Shown: positions 36,529 through 46,506 of the stretch, one piece after another
How the letters are laid out: every line of letters begins with the position of its first letter
How positions within the stretch are numbered: position 1 is the stretch's first letter
Assembly (NCBI RefSeq): GCF_001439805.1
Contig: NZ_JYLK01000006.1
Span: forward strand, 124,001-188,000
Reading direction: 5' to 3'
From: Pseudomonas trivialis
GTDB lineage: Bacteria; Pseudomonadota; Gammaproteobacteria; Pseudomonadales; Pseudomonadaceae
DNA length: 64,000 nt
Translations under genes and position numbers: made by a program
The notes under the pieces: generated by a model
The model's input: the letters and a program-made list of their open reading frames with translations, nothing else
Databases searched by the model: none
Told to the model about the DNA's origin: nothing

Positions 36529-37740
36529 TCAGCAACCGTTCAACGCCACCTGCGGCCTTTCACCGGCAAAGAAAAACGGCCGCAGGCGCACACCCACGCC
36601 GTTGCCGATAAACGCCGCCACCAGCCACACCCAGCCATGCAGGCTGCCCGAGGCGATGCCGCTGAAGTACGCGCCGATGTTGCAGCCGTAGGCCAGGCGC
36701 GAGCCGTAGCCGAGCAGCAGCCCGCCGATGACCGCCGCCACCAGTGAACGCATGGGGATTTTCAGGCTGGGGGCGAAGCGTCCGGCCAGGCCTGCGGCCA
36801 GCAGCGCGCCGAGGACGATGCCGATGTCCATCACGCTGGTGATGTCTTCCCACACCGGCGCGGCCAGGGCCTTGGCATTGCCGGGCATCTGCCAGAACGC
36901 CCAGCTGGACATGTCCACCCCCAACCCGCTCGCCACCTTGGCGCCCCACAGCGCGAACGCCGAGGTGATGCCCCACGGCCGACCGGCCAGGGCCAGGGTG
37001 GCGTAGTTGAGCAGCGCCAGGCCAATCGCGCCCCACACCAGCGGCCACGGCCCGCGCAGAAAGCGACGCAACCCCTGGTGCTCGCTTGTCACGCCTTCTT
37101 CAAGCTGGCCGTGCCGGGCTTTTTCCAGGCGCACGGTCAGCAGCGCAATCGCCGCAAACACCACCAGGCTCAGGACCAATGCCGGCACCACGCCGAAAAG
37201 CTTGACGATGGACATCGCCGGCAACGCCGGCAGCGCAAACCACCAATCCACATGGTGCGTGGCAATCAGCGAACCGCAGATAAAGAACAACAGCGTCACC
37301 AGCATGCGCGCATTGCCGCCGCCCACGGTGAACAAGGTGCCCGACGCACAGCCGCCCCCCAGTTGCATGCCGATGCCGAAGATAAAGGCACCAAACACCA
37401 CCGACACTCCGGCCGGCGCCACCAGCCCCACCACTGGCTGGCCGAACAGCGTGCCCGCGCCCAGCGCCGGGAAAAACAGCAGCACCGCCACCGCCAGCAT
37501 CACCATCTGCGCGCGCAGCCCGGCCCCACGCCGGTCCTTGATGAACACGCGCCACGCCGAGGTGAAACCGAAGGCGGCGTGGTAGAGGGTCAGGCCCAGG
37601 GCAGCGCCGACCACCAGCAACAGCACCTGGCGCGCACCGACCGTGCTTTGCAGGAACAGCGCGCCGGCGATCAGCAGAATAAAGGCCAGCAGCGGCGCGG
37701 CTGGCTTGCGCGTGGGCGCCAGGGAAAGGGAGGTACTCAT
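36529..37740 (-). CDS. YeeE/YedE sulfur transporter family protein
   Basis: This is a 403-aa membrane protein of about ten helices, belonging to the YeeE/YedE (TsuA-like) family that imports thiosulfate or other sulfur compounds. The paired motifs are GGGCASGTLFTVGGG in the first half and GSRLAYGCNIGAYFSG in the second, each with the conserved Cys that passes sulfur through the channel. Start 37740 begins MSTSLSLAP; an ATG 18 bp upstream is an alternative. It has no TusA partner nearby. Confidence 0.85.
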   Translation of the reverse strand: MSTSLSLAPTRKPAAPLLAFILLIAGALFLQSTVGARQVLLLVVGAALGLTLYHAAFGFTSAWRVFIKDRRGAGLRAQMVMLAVAVLLFFPALGAGTLFGQPVVGLVAPAGVSVVFGAFIFGIGMQLGGGCASGTLFTVGGGNARMLVTLLFFICGSLIATHHVDWWFALPALPAMSIVKLFGVVPALVLSLVVFAAIALLTVRLEKARHGQLEEGVTSEHQGLRRFLRGPWPLVWGAIGLALLNYATLALAGRPWGITSAFALWGAKVASGLGVDMSSWAFWQMPGNAKALAAPVWEDITSVMDIGIVLGALLAAGLAGRFAPSLKIPMRSLVAAVIGGLLLGYGSRLAYGCNIGAYFSGIASGSLHGWVWLVAAFIGNGVGVRLRPFFFAGERPQVALNGC

Positions 37741-37829
37741 GGGGATCTCGTTTGGCATTGATTGCAGGACGGCCAGTATGCCGTTTTTCGTGGCAGCCGG
37801 CTCACCCGCTCCTACAGTGGGACGCTCGA

Positions 37830-38624
37830 TCAGCCACGGCCTATCGAACCGCTCACCGGCAGATTGCCCAACAACTTCAGCCCGGTGGTCTTCACGAAGC
37901 TGTCGTAATCCATCGGCCGTTGAATGCGGGTTTCCGAATTCGGCAGCACATAGGCCCAGGCACGTTTGGAAGAGGCGTCGTACACCAGTTTGAACAGGCG
38001 CGTCGGCACCCACACCTTATTGCGGCCAATGGTGCCGTAGCCCGCGTCGAACAACGGCCCGGTGAACACGAACACATCGCCGCCCGCGCGCGCGGCGAAC
38101 TTGCGCACGTCGGCCTCGACCTTGCTCCAGATTTTGCGGTTGTTGGTGGGGTCTTGCGGCACCATGTTCGACAGTGCGAACGACTGCGCCATGGCATGCG
38201 CGTTCGGCGCGTCGGCGGCCGGGGACTGGTGGCCACGGTCCACCGCCGGGTGCTGGGCGTGGTAGTCACTCAGTTGCGCGCTACCGCCTTTGGGGATGCG
38301 GGGATCGGCGTAGAACTGGTTGGTACGCTCCTCGCCCTTGGCATCTTTCAACACGGCAGCGTTGAGGCGTTCGACCACCACCAGCGGCGTCTTGCTGGTT
38401 TGCGAGTAGAGCACAGCAAAGTTGTCGGAACACAACGCCAGCGGTTTCAGGCTGGCAGGCACGGTGGCGGTGTTGATCGGTGCGGCGGGGAACAGGTCGG
38501 CGCAGCTGTCAAAGGACAGGCGCTTTTCGTCGCTCGAGTAGAGGGCCGACAGGTTGCGGGCCTGAGCAACGGGCGCGAGGCAAACCAGGGCGGACAAGGC
38601 GACGGCAATAATACGTAAGTGCAT
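37830..38624 (-). CDS. Secreted DNA/RNA non-specific endonuclease
   Basis: This 264-aa protein has a cleavable signal peptide (to about residue 22, ending APVAQA) and a NUC1 (beta-beta-alpha metal) nuclease domain. The catalytic DRGHQSPAAD carries the His, and the metal-binding Asn lies in LSNMVPQDPTNNRKIW. It degrades DNA or RNA outside the cytoplasm, probably for nutrient use. No immunity gene is needed or seen because export keeps it away from the chromosome. It is a single gene. Confidence 0.88.
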   Translation of the reverse strand: MHLRIIAVALSALVCLAPVAQARNLSALYSSDEKRLSFDSCADLFPAAPINTATVPASLKPLALCSDNFAVLYSQTSKTPLVVVERLNAAVLKDAKGEERTNQFYADPRIPKGGSAQLSDYHAQHPAVDRGHQSPAADAPNAHAMAQSFALSNMVPQDPTNNRKIWSKVEADVRKFAARAGGDVFVFTGPLFDAGYGTIGRNKVWVPTRLFKLVYDASSKRAWAYVLPNSETRIQRPMDYDSFVKTTGLKLLGNLPVSGSIGRG

Positions 38625-38722
38625 GTTTCATATCTTGAAAGTGGGGGCCTGTTGACCGCCCTTTTTCACTTTAGTGCCTGTCCGGTCTGGTCTGTTGCCT
38701 TCGGCAAATCCCAGGCAAAAAA

Positions 38723-39688
38723 GGTTCTTCACGGAATCCCGGGAAACACAGAAACAAGAACGCCGATTTGATTGATGATGTTCGTGCGAGCAAACACATC
38801 TAACAAACCGGCGTTCTTATGCGCGATATTAATACTTTCCTTCCCTTTTGGGAGGGTTTTTCTGTCGTCAACATCAAGCCTGATGGTGACGGTCTCCAGA
38901 TCGATCTCACACCCCACACCACCCGCTTCCCTTCCTGCGGAGGGTGCCAAAAAACCTGTTCAACCACTCATGAGTATTGCGAGCGAGTGATTCGTGATCT
39001 ACCCATTCTCGGTCGTGCGGTGCGCCTCAGCGTTTTGCTCAGGCGTGTTGGTTGCCGCGACTGTGGCAAACGGATGGAGGCCGTCAGTTGGCTGGATCGC
39101 TATGCCCGCATGACGCGTCGCTTGGCCGATGCGGTCATTCAAGCCTGCGAGCGACTTCCCACCCTGCACGTGGCCCAGATGTTTGGGCTGCATTGGGACA
39201 CCGTTCGGTTGCTGGAGCGTCGAGCCTTACAGGCGGCGTTGGCCACGCTGCCGAAGGCGCAACCACGACGCCTGGTGATGGATGAATTCGCGCTGTTCAA
39301 AGGGCATCGCTACGCCAGTGTGGTGTTGGATGCCGATACACGACGAGTGCTATGGATCGGCGGGGCATTGATGACAGTCTATCTAATGAAGGCTGAACTC
39401 AAAACGCTTTGGGCACCTAGCAGCGCCTGGGGCTGGCGATCAGCCTGGCAGCAATGGCTGCATCATGCTCATGAAAGCGAGATACCACCTCTGATCCAGT
39501 TTGCCAAACGGCTAAAGGGTTACTGGCGGGGCATCGTCAGCCGGGTTCGCTGGCCGATGCATACGGGTCAGTTGGAAGGAATAAACAATCGAATAAAGGT
39601 CATCAAGCGGATGGCGTACGGTTACCGGGATAGCGAATTCTTTTTCATGAAGATCAAGAACGTCTTTCCCGGTAATCCGTGAAGAACC
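38723..39688 (+). mobile_element. ISL3-family insertion sequence, internally deleted
   Basis: Terminal inverted repeats GGTTCTTCACGGAATCCCGG (left) and, inverted at the right end, GGTTCTTCACGGATTACCGG bound a 966-bp element with one transposase frame. Complete ISL3 elements are about 1.3-1.5 kb. An A-tract flanks both ends, so the target duplication cannot be read exactly. It is inserted into the T-run of the tRNA-Asn terminator. Confidence 0.88.
38819..39682 (+). pseudogene. ISL3-family transposase, in-frame internal deletion
   Basis: The 287-residue frame begins with the zinc-finger-like N-terminus (TTRFPSCGGCQKTC and VGCRDCGKRM) and a helix-turn-helix, then RLVMDEFALFKGHRYASVVL with the first catalytic Asp. 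At RRVLWIGG the sequence jumps directly to ALMTVYLMKAELKTLWAP, losing roughly 110 residues, including the region of the second catalytic Asp. The end, MHTGQLEGINNRIKVIKRMA with the catalytic Glu, is intact. The protein is probably inactive but could still bind the ends. Confidence 0.8.
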
Positions 39689-39696
39689 AAAAAAAG

Positions 39697-39712
39697 CCTG
39701 CATCGCTGCAGG
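39697..39712 (-). terminator. tRNA-Asn terminator
   Basis: The hairpin CCTGCA/TGCAGG with a 4-base loop lies 12 bp after the tRNA on the minus strand. The following T-run (A-run on +) is where the ISL3 element begins. Confidence 0.8.
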
Positions 39713-39723
39713 TTTTTCCTATC

Positions 39724-39799
39724 TGGCTCCACGACCTGGACTCGAACCAGGGACCCAATGATTAACAGTCATTTGCTCTACCAACTGAGCTATCGCGGA
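39724..39799 (-). tRNA. tRNA-Asn (GTT)
   Basis: This 76-nt cloverleaf reads TCCGCGATAGCTCAGTTGG at its 5' end, has the anticodon GTT in the loop CTGTTAA (positions 39764-39766 on +), the T-loop GGTTCGAGTCC and an encoded CCA end. Confidence 0.95.
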
Positions 39800-39859
39800 A
39801 TGCGCCGTATGTTACTGATTAAAAAGAAGAAGTCAACCCTGCCCTGCTGACTGCCAGGT

Positions 39860-40756
39860 TTAAAGCGGATGGCCTGCAGAAAGCTGCTGTTGCGCGGCCA
39901 GATCCAGCCAGGCCCGCGCCGCCGGCGGCAAGTGTGCGCTGCTGCGCCAAGCCAGGGCGATGTGCCAGTCCGTTTGCGGTTCGTCGAGGTGGACCAGAGC
40001 AATGCCAGCGTGCTGGTGCTTGTGCGCAAGCATGCGCGGAAGAAAGGCGACACCGAGACCGGCGGCGACCAGGTCGACGATGAAGTCGATCTGGCCGCTG
40101 CGCGCGGTGACCTTGGGCGTCACACCTTTGCGCTCACAGGCAGCGAGGATCTTGGCGTTCAGGGCGAAGCCGGCTTCAAAGAGAATGAACGGTGAGTCCG
40201 CCAGATCCGTGAAGTCGATGCGCTTGCGCAGCGCCAGAGGATGGCTGACCGGCAGGACGGCGATCAAGGGTTCGTTGCGTACGGGCTGATAGTCGAAGCC
40301 TTCATCCACGGGCAACAGCAGTGCCGCGAGGTCGACCTCACCGGCTTGCAGGCATTCGCGCAGTTTCTTGCTGCCGTATTCGGTCAGCTCGATCTCGATG
40401 TCCGGGTAGCGGCTGCGATAAATCGCAAACATGTTCGCAAACAGCAGGCCGCAGCCCACCGGCGGCAACCCGATGCGCAATACGCCGCGCTTGAGACCGC
40501 GCAAATCGTGGATCTCGGCCACAAGGTTGGCGTGTTCGGCGAGCAGCGCCAGCGCGTGGCGGTAGGTCATTTCGCCAGCGGCGGTGAGCTCGTTGCGGTG
40601 ACCGAGACGATTGAGCAGCGGCATGCCCAATTCCTCTTCCAGGGTCTTGACCGCCTTGCTTACGGTGGACTGGGTAAGGGACACCACCTCGGCCGCCTGG
40701 GAGAACCCTCCCTGACGCACCACTTCAACAAAGGCCCGCAATGTACGCAGGTTCAT
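39860..40756 (-). CDS. LysR family transcriptional regulator
   Basis: This 298-aa regulator has the N-terminal winged helix MNLRTLRAFVEVVRQGGFSQ with AAEVVSLTQSTVSKAVKTLE, and a C-terminal periplasmic-binding-like sensor domain. ATG 40756 is chosen because AAAGGA lies 6 bases upstream; the ATG two codons earlier is too close to it. The gene is divergent from lldD with 97 bp between starts, so it probably controls that gene in response to lactate or a related hydroxy acid. Confidence 0.9.
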   Translation of the reverse strand: MNLRTLRAFVEVVRQGGFSQAAEVVSLTQSTVSKAVKTLEEELGMPLLNRLGHRNELTAAGEMTYRHALALLAEHANLVAEIHDLRGLKRGVLRIGLPPVGCGLLFANMFAIYRSRYPDIEIELTEYGSKKLRECLQAGEVDLAALLLPVDEGFDYQPVRNEPLIAVLPVSHPLALRKRIDFTDLADSPFILFEAGFALNAKILAACERKGVTPKVTARSGQIDFIVDLVAAGLGVAFLPRMLAHKHQHAGIALVHLDEPQTDWHIALAWRSSAHLPPAARAWLDLAAQQQLSAGHPL

Positions 40757-40853
40757 CGGCATTCCTTTTGCGACTGGGGTGTAGTGATAAAAGTTGTTTT
40801 TATCATGCCAGATCTTTGCCTATGGTTAACGCATCCTGCCGGAGACACCGCCC

Positions 40854-42011
40854 ATGATCATCTCGTCTGCTTCCGATTACCGCGCCGCCGCCAAGCGAAA
40901 GTTGCCGCGCTTTCTGTTCGACTACATCGACGGCGGCGCCTACGCCGAGCACACGCTGCGCGCCAACTGCTCGGACCTGACCGACATCGGCCTGCGCCAG
41001 CGGGTACTGCGCAATGTCGAAAACCTGAGCCTCACCACCTCGTTGTTCGGCCAGGAACATGCCTTGCCGGTGATCCTGAGCCCGGTGGGGCTGACCGGCA
41101 TGTTTGCGCGGCGCGGTGAAGTGCAGGCGGCCAGGGCGGCGGCCAACAAGGGCATTCCCTTCTGCCTGTCGACGGTGTCGGTGTGTTCGATTGAGGAAGT
41201 GGCGTCGCACAGTTCGCAACCCCTCTGGTTTCAGCTCTATGTGCTCAAGGACCGCGGCTTCATGCGCAACGCCCTGGAGCGCGCGCAGGCTGCCGGCGTG
41301 ACCACCCTGGTGTTTACCGTCGACATGCCCACACCCGGTGCCCGTTACCGTGACGCGCACTCGGGCATGTCCGGGCCGTACGCCGCTCAGCGCAGGCTGT
41401 TGCAGGCCATCACCAAGCCGCAGTGGGCGTTCGATGTGGGGTTGATGGGCCGCCCCCACGACTTGGGCAACATCTCCAAGTACCTTGGCAAACCCACGCA
41501 CCTGGAAGATTACATGGGCTGGCTGGCCAACAATTTCGACCCGTCTATCAGTTGGAAAGACCTGGAGTGGATACGCGACGCCTGGAAAGGCCCGATGATC
41601 ATCAAGGGCATCCTCGACCCGCAGGATGCCAGGGACGCGGTGATCTTTGGCGCGGACGGCATCGTGGTGTCCAACCATGGCGGGCGGCAGCTCGATGGCG
41701 TGCTGTCCACCGCCAGGGCGCTGCCGCCGATTGCCGACGCGGTGGGCGACGAGCTGACGGTGCTGGTGGACTCGGGCATTCGCTCCGGTCTTGACGTGGT
41801 GCGCATGCTGGCCCTGGGTGCCAAGGCCTGCCTGCTGGGGCGCGCCACTGCCTATGCGCTGGCTGCCGATGGCCAGCATGGCGTGGAAAATCTGCTGGAC
41901 ATCTTCGCCAGGGAAATGCGCGTGGCCATGACGCTGACCGGCGTGACGTCGATTGAGCAGATTGATCACACCCTCCTGGTGCATCAGCCAAATAACCGGC
42001 GTGACACTTAG
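40854..42011 (+). CDS. lldD: FMN-dependent L-lactate dehydrogenase
   Basis: This 385-aa flavoenzyme oxidises L-lactate to pyruvate and passes electrons to quinone at the inner membrane. The N-terminal [20 protein letters not shown] with [10 protein letters not shown] is typical of LldD, and the active-site motif [11 protein letters not shown] carries the catalytic His at about 275, followed by [19 protein letters not shown] for FMN phosphate binding. The length matches the family. It is not followed by lldP or dld here. It is divergent from a LysR regulator. Confidence 0.92.
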   Translation: MIISSASDYRAAAKRKLPRFLFDYIDGGAYAEHTLRANCSDLTDIGLRQRVLRNVENLSLTTSLFGQEHALPVILSPVGLTGMFARRGEVQAARAAANKGIPFCLSTVSVCSIEEVASHSSQPLWFQLYVLKDRGFMRNALERAQAAGVTTLVFTVDMPTPGARYRDAHSGMSGPYAAQRRLLQAITKPQWAFDVGLMGRPHDLGNISKYLGKPTHLEDYMGWLANNFDPSISWKDLEWIRDAWKGPMIIKGILDPQDARDAVIFGADGIVVSNHGGRQLDGVLSTARALPPIADAVGDELTVLVDSGIRSGLDVVRMLALGAKACLLGRATAYALAADGQHGVENLLDIFAREMRVAMTLTGVTSIEQIDHTLLVHQPNNRRDT

Positions 42012-42178
42012 GCGACTGTTTTCGCCTGTAGCAGCCGCCGTTGATTTGTAAGGCGTTTTTTTTAATTAAACGAATTGGCATGAATCTCGCTCTAACACTC
42101 CCCAAGCAAGTCAAGTAATGGCACTCGCCACGCTGGCTTAGCCCGTAAGATGTTCCAGTGCTGAGAGGCCGATTGCTG

Positions 42179-43105
42179 ATGAAAACACCTGCCCAGACCC
42201 ACGCAATCGACTTCGACAGCGCCAAGCTGCAACGCCTGGGCTTCGGTCAGCCTTCGCCGCTGCCGCATCGTCCCGTCACTCTGGCTCAACTGCGCCAGCA
42301 ACTGGGGCAGCATCTGCAAACCAGTCTGGAACCGGAACGCATTCTGGGTCTGTTCTTTCGCGAGATACAGCGTCTGGTGCCCCTCGATGCGATGGTCTAT
42401 CGCCACCCGGCCAGCGACCTGCGCCTGGAGTTCGGCCAGCGCGGCCATCACTCGGTGAGTTACATCCTCAGCCACGAGGGTGAGGCTCTGGGCGAACTGG
42501 TGTTGCGCCGTCATCAGCGCCTGACCGAGGAAGAGTTGGGGCAGCTCGAATCCCTGCTGTCCACCCTGCTCTACCCAATGCGCAACGCCCTGCTCTACCG
42601 CGCCGCCACACGCAGTGCGCTGCGCGACCCGCTGACCCAGACGGGCAACCGCATCGCCATGGACCAGACCCTGCAGCGCGAAATCGGCATGGCGCGTCGG
42701 CATCAGCATCCACTGTCGCTGCTGATGCTGGACATCGACCACTTCAAGCACATCAACGACACCCACGGCCACAGCGCTGGCGACAAGGTGCTGCGCGCAG
42801 TGGCGGCCTCGATCAAGGGGCAGTTGCGTAATGTGGACATGGTGTTCAGGTATGGCGGGGAAGAGTTTCTGATCCTGCTCTCCAACACCCGCCGGGAGGC
42901 GGCTGCGATGGTCGGCGAGCGGCTGCGCCAGGCGGCACAGGCCGAGGATTATCGGGCGGACGGTACCCGGATCGATCTGACGGTGAGCCTGGGTTGTTCA
43001 ACGTTGTTGGCGGCCGAATCCGCCGAGAGCCTGCTGCGCCGCGCCGACAACGCCTTGTATGTTGCCAAGCGAGAAGGTCGCAACCGTCTGGCAATGGCGG
43101 GGTAA
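42179..43105 (+). CDS. Diguanylate cyclase, GGDEF domain
   Basis: This 308-aa soluble protein has an N-terminal sensor of about 140 residues, possibly GAF-like, followed by a GGDEF domain that makes cyclic-di-GMP. The active-site signature is RYGGEEFLILL. The inhibitory site RNVD lies five residues before GGEEF, and the upstream MLDIDHFKHINDTHGHSAGD holds the metal and substrate residues. It should therefore be catalytically active and product-inhibited. Start 42179 is chosen over an upstream GTG. It is a single gene. Confidence 0.88.
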   Translation: MKTPAQTHAIDFDSAKLQRLGFGQPSPLPHRPVTLAQLRQQLGQHLQTSLEPERILGLFFREIQRLVPLDAMVYRHPASDLRLEFGQRGHHSVSYILSHEGEALGELVLRRHQRLTEEELGQLESLLSTLLYPMRNALLYRAATRSALRDPLTQTGNRIAMDQTLQREIGMARRHQHPLSLLMLDIDHFKHINDTHGHSAGDKVLRAVAASIKGQLRNVDMVFRYGGEEFLILLSNTRREAAAMVGERLRQAAQAEDYRADGTRIDLTVSLGCSTLLAAESAESLLRRADNALYVAKREGRNRLAMAG

Positions 43106-43126
43106 GGCCCCGCCACTGGGTTTACA

Positions 43127-43927
43127 TCACGCTTCGCTGGCCACCCGTACCGGACGTTCGCGGGCTGCCACGGGCGCTGTTTCTCTCTCCAGACGCATGC
43201 AGCTTTCCAGGAACAGGTACATGTAGTCGTAGCTCTTGCATACGGCCTGGCGCAGCTCTTCCTGCAGGGCTCTGGTCGGGTTCATCCCGGCCAGGGTGCA
43301 GATGATCTCAAGCGCTTCCCATGGGTGAGCATCGTCGTACTGGGCATGCATCTTCAACCACTTCATCGCCCGTTTGCGGTCTTCCTCGGGAAAGGCCGCC
43401 GCATAGACGCCGGTTGAACACACCACGGCCGACCACTCCCCGGTCGCCCCCTCGATCGCATAGTTGGTGGCGGCAATCGCAACGATCAACGCGTCGGAGG
43501 AACTGGTGTGCCAGCACCAATGGCTCAGCGCGTGCAACTCCGGCGACACGTTCTGCGCCTGCAGCTCTTCGAGGCTGACGCCATGGGCGCGCGCCCAATG
43601 GACCCAATAGTCGGCGTGGTTGAGCTCCACACGAATATTGCGCATCAGCCAACGTCGCGCCATGTCCTCCCCAGGATGGCGCGCGAACTTGGTTTTGGTG
43701 AGGTTTTGTGCCATGTACAAGGCAAACTGTTCCACCACCGGCCAGCCACCGATCAGGTAGTGACGCATGGTTTTGGCGCTGAGCGTATTGTCGCGCATGC
43801 GCTGGTACAGTTCGTGTTCGACAACCCGGCGCTTGCTCTCGCTACAGTCCTGGATCAGCTGTTGCGCCCAGGTGGGGTAACTTGAGGCTTCCATAAGCGG
43901 GCCGGTTCGGTTGAATGTGTCGATCAC
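43127..43927 (-). CDS. TenA-like / haem-oxygenase-fold protein
   Basis: This 266-aa all-helical protein is of the TenA/PqqC (haem-oxygenase-like) fold. NTLSAKTMRHYLIGGWPVVE resembles the TenA substrate helix, and Glu and His residues in NIRVELNHADYWVHW and HWCWHTSSSD could form a diiron site, as in the HDO branch. It could be a thiaminase-type hydrolase or an oxygenase; neither thi nor pqq genes are nearby. GTG 43927 is the start, with AAGGAG 7 bases upstream. Confidence 0.75.
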   Translation of the reverse strand: MIDTFNRTGPLMEASSYPTWAQQLIQDCSESKRRVVEHELYQRMRDNTLSAKTMRHYLIGGWPVVEQFALYMAQNLTKTKFARHPGEDMARRWLMRNIRVELNHADYWVHWARAHGVSLEELQAQNVSPELHALSHWCWHTSSSDALIVAIAATNYAIEGATGEWSAVVCSTGVYAAAFPEEDRKRAMKWLKMHAQYDDAHPWEALEIICTLAGMNPTRALQEELRQAVCKSYDYMYLFLESCMRLERETAPVAARERPVRVASEA

Positions 43928-43972
43928 TGTAGGGCTCCTTTTTAAGTGTGATTGTACAGACCAGCAAATGTT

Positions 43973-46435
43973 TCAGCGGAATGTGCCGGGCGCCTTGAAT
44001 AACAGTGGCTGCGGCCGCGCGGGTCGGCACTGCAAGCTATCGAAGGTAAACAATTGCGGGCGTTCAATCAGGTAGCCCTGAGCGTAATCCACACCAATCT
44101 CCAGTAACGCCTGTTCGATCTGGGGTGTCTCCACAAACTCGGCAATTGTGCGCTTACCCATGACATGGCCGATGTGATTGATCACTTCGACCATGGCACG
44201 GTTAATCGGGTCGTCCAGCATATCCTTTACGAAACTTCCATCGATCTTCAGGAAGTCTACAGGTAAATGTTTCAGATAAGCGAATGAGGACATTCCGGCG
44301 CAAAAGTCGTCGAGGGAGAAGTGGCAACCTAAGGCTTTGAGTTCATTAATAAAGCGAATTGCACTGCCCAAATTGGCAATAGCACTTGTCTCGGTTATTT
44401 CAAAACAAATCATTTCCGGCGGAATACTGTAAGTGTTGAATTTCTCACGTAAAAAACCGAGAAAATCATCATCGCCAATGGTGATGCCTGACAGATTGAT
44501 CGCACACATCGCCATGGGCCGGCCTGGCCGCTCATGCAGGCAACGGGCAATGATCTTGAACACGTTTTCCACCACCCAGCGATCCAGAGACGTCATCAGC
44601 CCGTAACGTTCGGCCGCCGGAATGAAACTGTCCGGCAGGATGATGCGGCCGGTTTCATCGTGCAGGCGCAGCAGGATCTCAATGTGGCCACTGCCACCCT
44701 CCGTTTGACCCAGCGGCGCAATTTCCTGGGCGTACAGGCAAAAGCGATCTTCTTCCAGAGCCATGTGCAGGCGCTGTACCCAGGCCATTTCGCCAAAACG
44801 CATGGACAGCTCGGAATCGTCGGCGTGGTAGACCTGCACACGGTTGCGGCCTTTTTCCTTGGCCATGTAGCACGCCATGTCGGCGGTGCGCAGCGAGGTT
44901 TCCAGGGTGGTCGGCGTGCTGGTGATATGCACCAGGCCGATGCTCACGGTGGTCATGAACGGCCGGCCCTTCCACACAAAATGCAGGCTTTGCACGGTAT
45001 GGCGCAGGCTTTCGGCGATCTTTTCCGCCACCGGTGCCGGACAATTCTCCAGCAGGATGCCGAACTCGTCTCCCCCCAGCCGCGCCAGGGTGTCTTCCCC
45101 GCGCAGGTCCGATTGCAGCAGCGCGCAGATGTGCCGCAGCAGCTCGTCGCCGGCCGCATGCCCGCAGGTGTCATTGACCAGCTTGAACTGGTCCAGATCA
45201 AGGAACATCAAGGCGTGCCGTGCGTTGGGTTGGCGCCCCGCCTGCTGCAACACCTGCTCCAGGCGGTACTCGAATTCGCGCCGGTTGGCCAGCCCGGTCA
45301 AGGCGTCGTGGGTCGCCTGCCAGGACAGGTTGGCGATGTATTGGCGCTCCTGGGTCATGTCGTGCAGCACCAGCACGGCGCCGCTGACCTTGCCCGCGCT
45401 GAGGATCGGTGCCCCCACCAGGGTCACCGAGACGGTGCTGCCGTCCAGGCGCTGGATCAGCGTGGAATGATCACTGCCACCACTGAGCTGGCCCTTGACG
45501 ATGTGCTCGATCAGGGTCAAACCGTCGGGCTCGGGGTTTTCGTCCAGCAATTTGAACAACGCTGCCAGCGGCAAACCCTGGGCCTTGGCCGAGGTCCAGT
45601 GGGTGAGCGCTTCGGCAGCCGGGTTCAGATAAGTGATCGCACCGTCGACATCGGTGGTGATGACGCCGTCGCCGATCGATTCCAGGGTGATCTGCGCGCG
45701 CTCCCTTTCCAGTTGCAGCGCATCGGCGAACGCATGGCGCTGGGTCAGCAGCTTGTGCGTGCGCAGCAGCGCCAGCGCGATCAACACCAGGGCCGTGGCC
45801 AGGTTGGTGATCACCAGCAGCCGCAGGATCATCCGCGATCCCTCACCCAAGGCATCGCTGAAGGCCATGGCCGCCGGCGTCACTCCGTCGTTGACCGCAA
45901 AAATATGCGCCTTCCAGCGCCGCACGTCCTCATCGCTGACCTGGCCGCTGTTGATTGCGCGGTGCATCGAGCGCGCCAGGTCATCCAGTTGCAGCAGGTA
46001 GCCATCGCCCACCGTCCACAGCTCGATGGCTTTTTCCAGGTAGCTGAAATGACGAAAGTTAAGGTACAGCCAGATCAGGCTGGAGGCATCGTCCGGGTGA
46101 TTGCCACCCTTGAGGATGCCCTGGCGCGCAGCCTCGACATCCGGCACGGGCTGGTCGAGCGCGATGCGCAGTTCATGCCCGCCCTGGGGTACGGCAATAG
46201 CCTGCTGATATTTGAGGTAAGTGGCCGCATCGCGGTTGTCGGCATAGAGCGTCAGGTAATAGATAGCGTCCTTCTGGCCTTTGGACCACAAGCTTTCACC
46301 CGCCACATAACCACGCACCGCCGACAGCACATACAGGCTGAGACAGCCCAACAGTGCCTGAAACAGTACGACGGCAATGAAGGGCCAGACGATGCCCAGC
46401 AGCCGTGGCGTTCCTAGAGTCCGCTTTTGCTTCAT
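43973..46435 (-). CDS. Membrane GGDEF/EAL protein with PAS domain
   Basis: This 820-aa protein has TM1 at about residues 15-38, a periplasmic region of about 160 residues, TM2 near 210-230, a PAS domain (TLESIGDGVITTDVDGAITY), then GGDEF (LARLGGDEFGILL) and EAL domains. The EAL signature is EILLRL in place of EALLRW; the other phosphodiesterase residues (INLSG, FEITET, DDFCAG, KIDGSFV, AEFVE, AQGYLI) are present. It probably both makes and degrades cyclic-di-GMP under a periplasmic signal. AAGGGA precedes ATG 46435. Confidence 0.88.
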   Translation of the reverse strand: MKQKRTLGTPRLLGIVWPFIAVVLFQALLGCLSLYVLSAVRGYVAGESLWSKGQKDAIYYLTLYADNRDAATYLKYQQAIAVPQGGHELRIALDQPVPDVEAARQGILKGGNHPDDASSLIWLYLNFRHFSYLEKAIELWTVGDGYLLQLDDLARSMHRAINSGQVSDEDVRRWKAHIFAVNDGVTPAAMAFSDALGEGSRMILRLLVITNLATALVLIALALLRTHKLLTQRHAFADALQLERERAQITLESIGDGVITTDVDGAITYLNPAAEALTHWTSAKAQGLPLAALFKLLDENPEPDGLTLIEHIVKGQLSGGSDHSTLIQRLDGSTVSVTLVGAPILSAGKVSGAVLVLHDMTQERQYIANLSWQATHDALTGLANRREFEYRLEQVLQQAGRQPNARHALMFLDLDQFKLVNDTCGHAAGDELLRHICALLQSDLRGEDTLARLGGDEFGILLENCPAPVAEKIAESLRHTVQSLHFVWKGRPFMTTVSIGLVHITSTPTTLETSLRTADMACYMAKEKGRNRVQVYHADDSELSMRFGEMAWVQRLHMALEEDRFCLYAQEIAPLGQTEGGSGHIEILLRLHDETGRIILPDSFIPAAERYGLMTSLDRWVVENVFKIIARCLHERPGRPMAMCAINLSGITIGDDDFLGFLREKFNTYSIPPEMICFEITETSAIANLGSAIRFINELKALGCHFSLDDFCAGMSSFAYLKHLPVDFLKIDGSFVKDMLDDPINRAMVEVINHIGHVMGKRTIAEFVETPQIEQALLEIGVDYAQGYLIERPQLFTFDSLQCRPARPQPLLFKAPGTFR

Positions 46436-46506
46436 GAAGTCCCTTGCACATGCACGGCTGGGTAAGCACGCGAAAATCCGCTTCCGATAGCTCAGCCTAG
46501 GCCAAT

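Noticed and set aside
38715..39696. 8-bp target duplication of the ISL3 element
   Set aside because: Both flanks are A-tracts (GCAAAAAA and AAAAAAAG), so a duplication cannot be told from the run itself.
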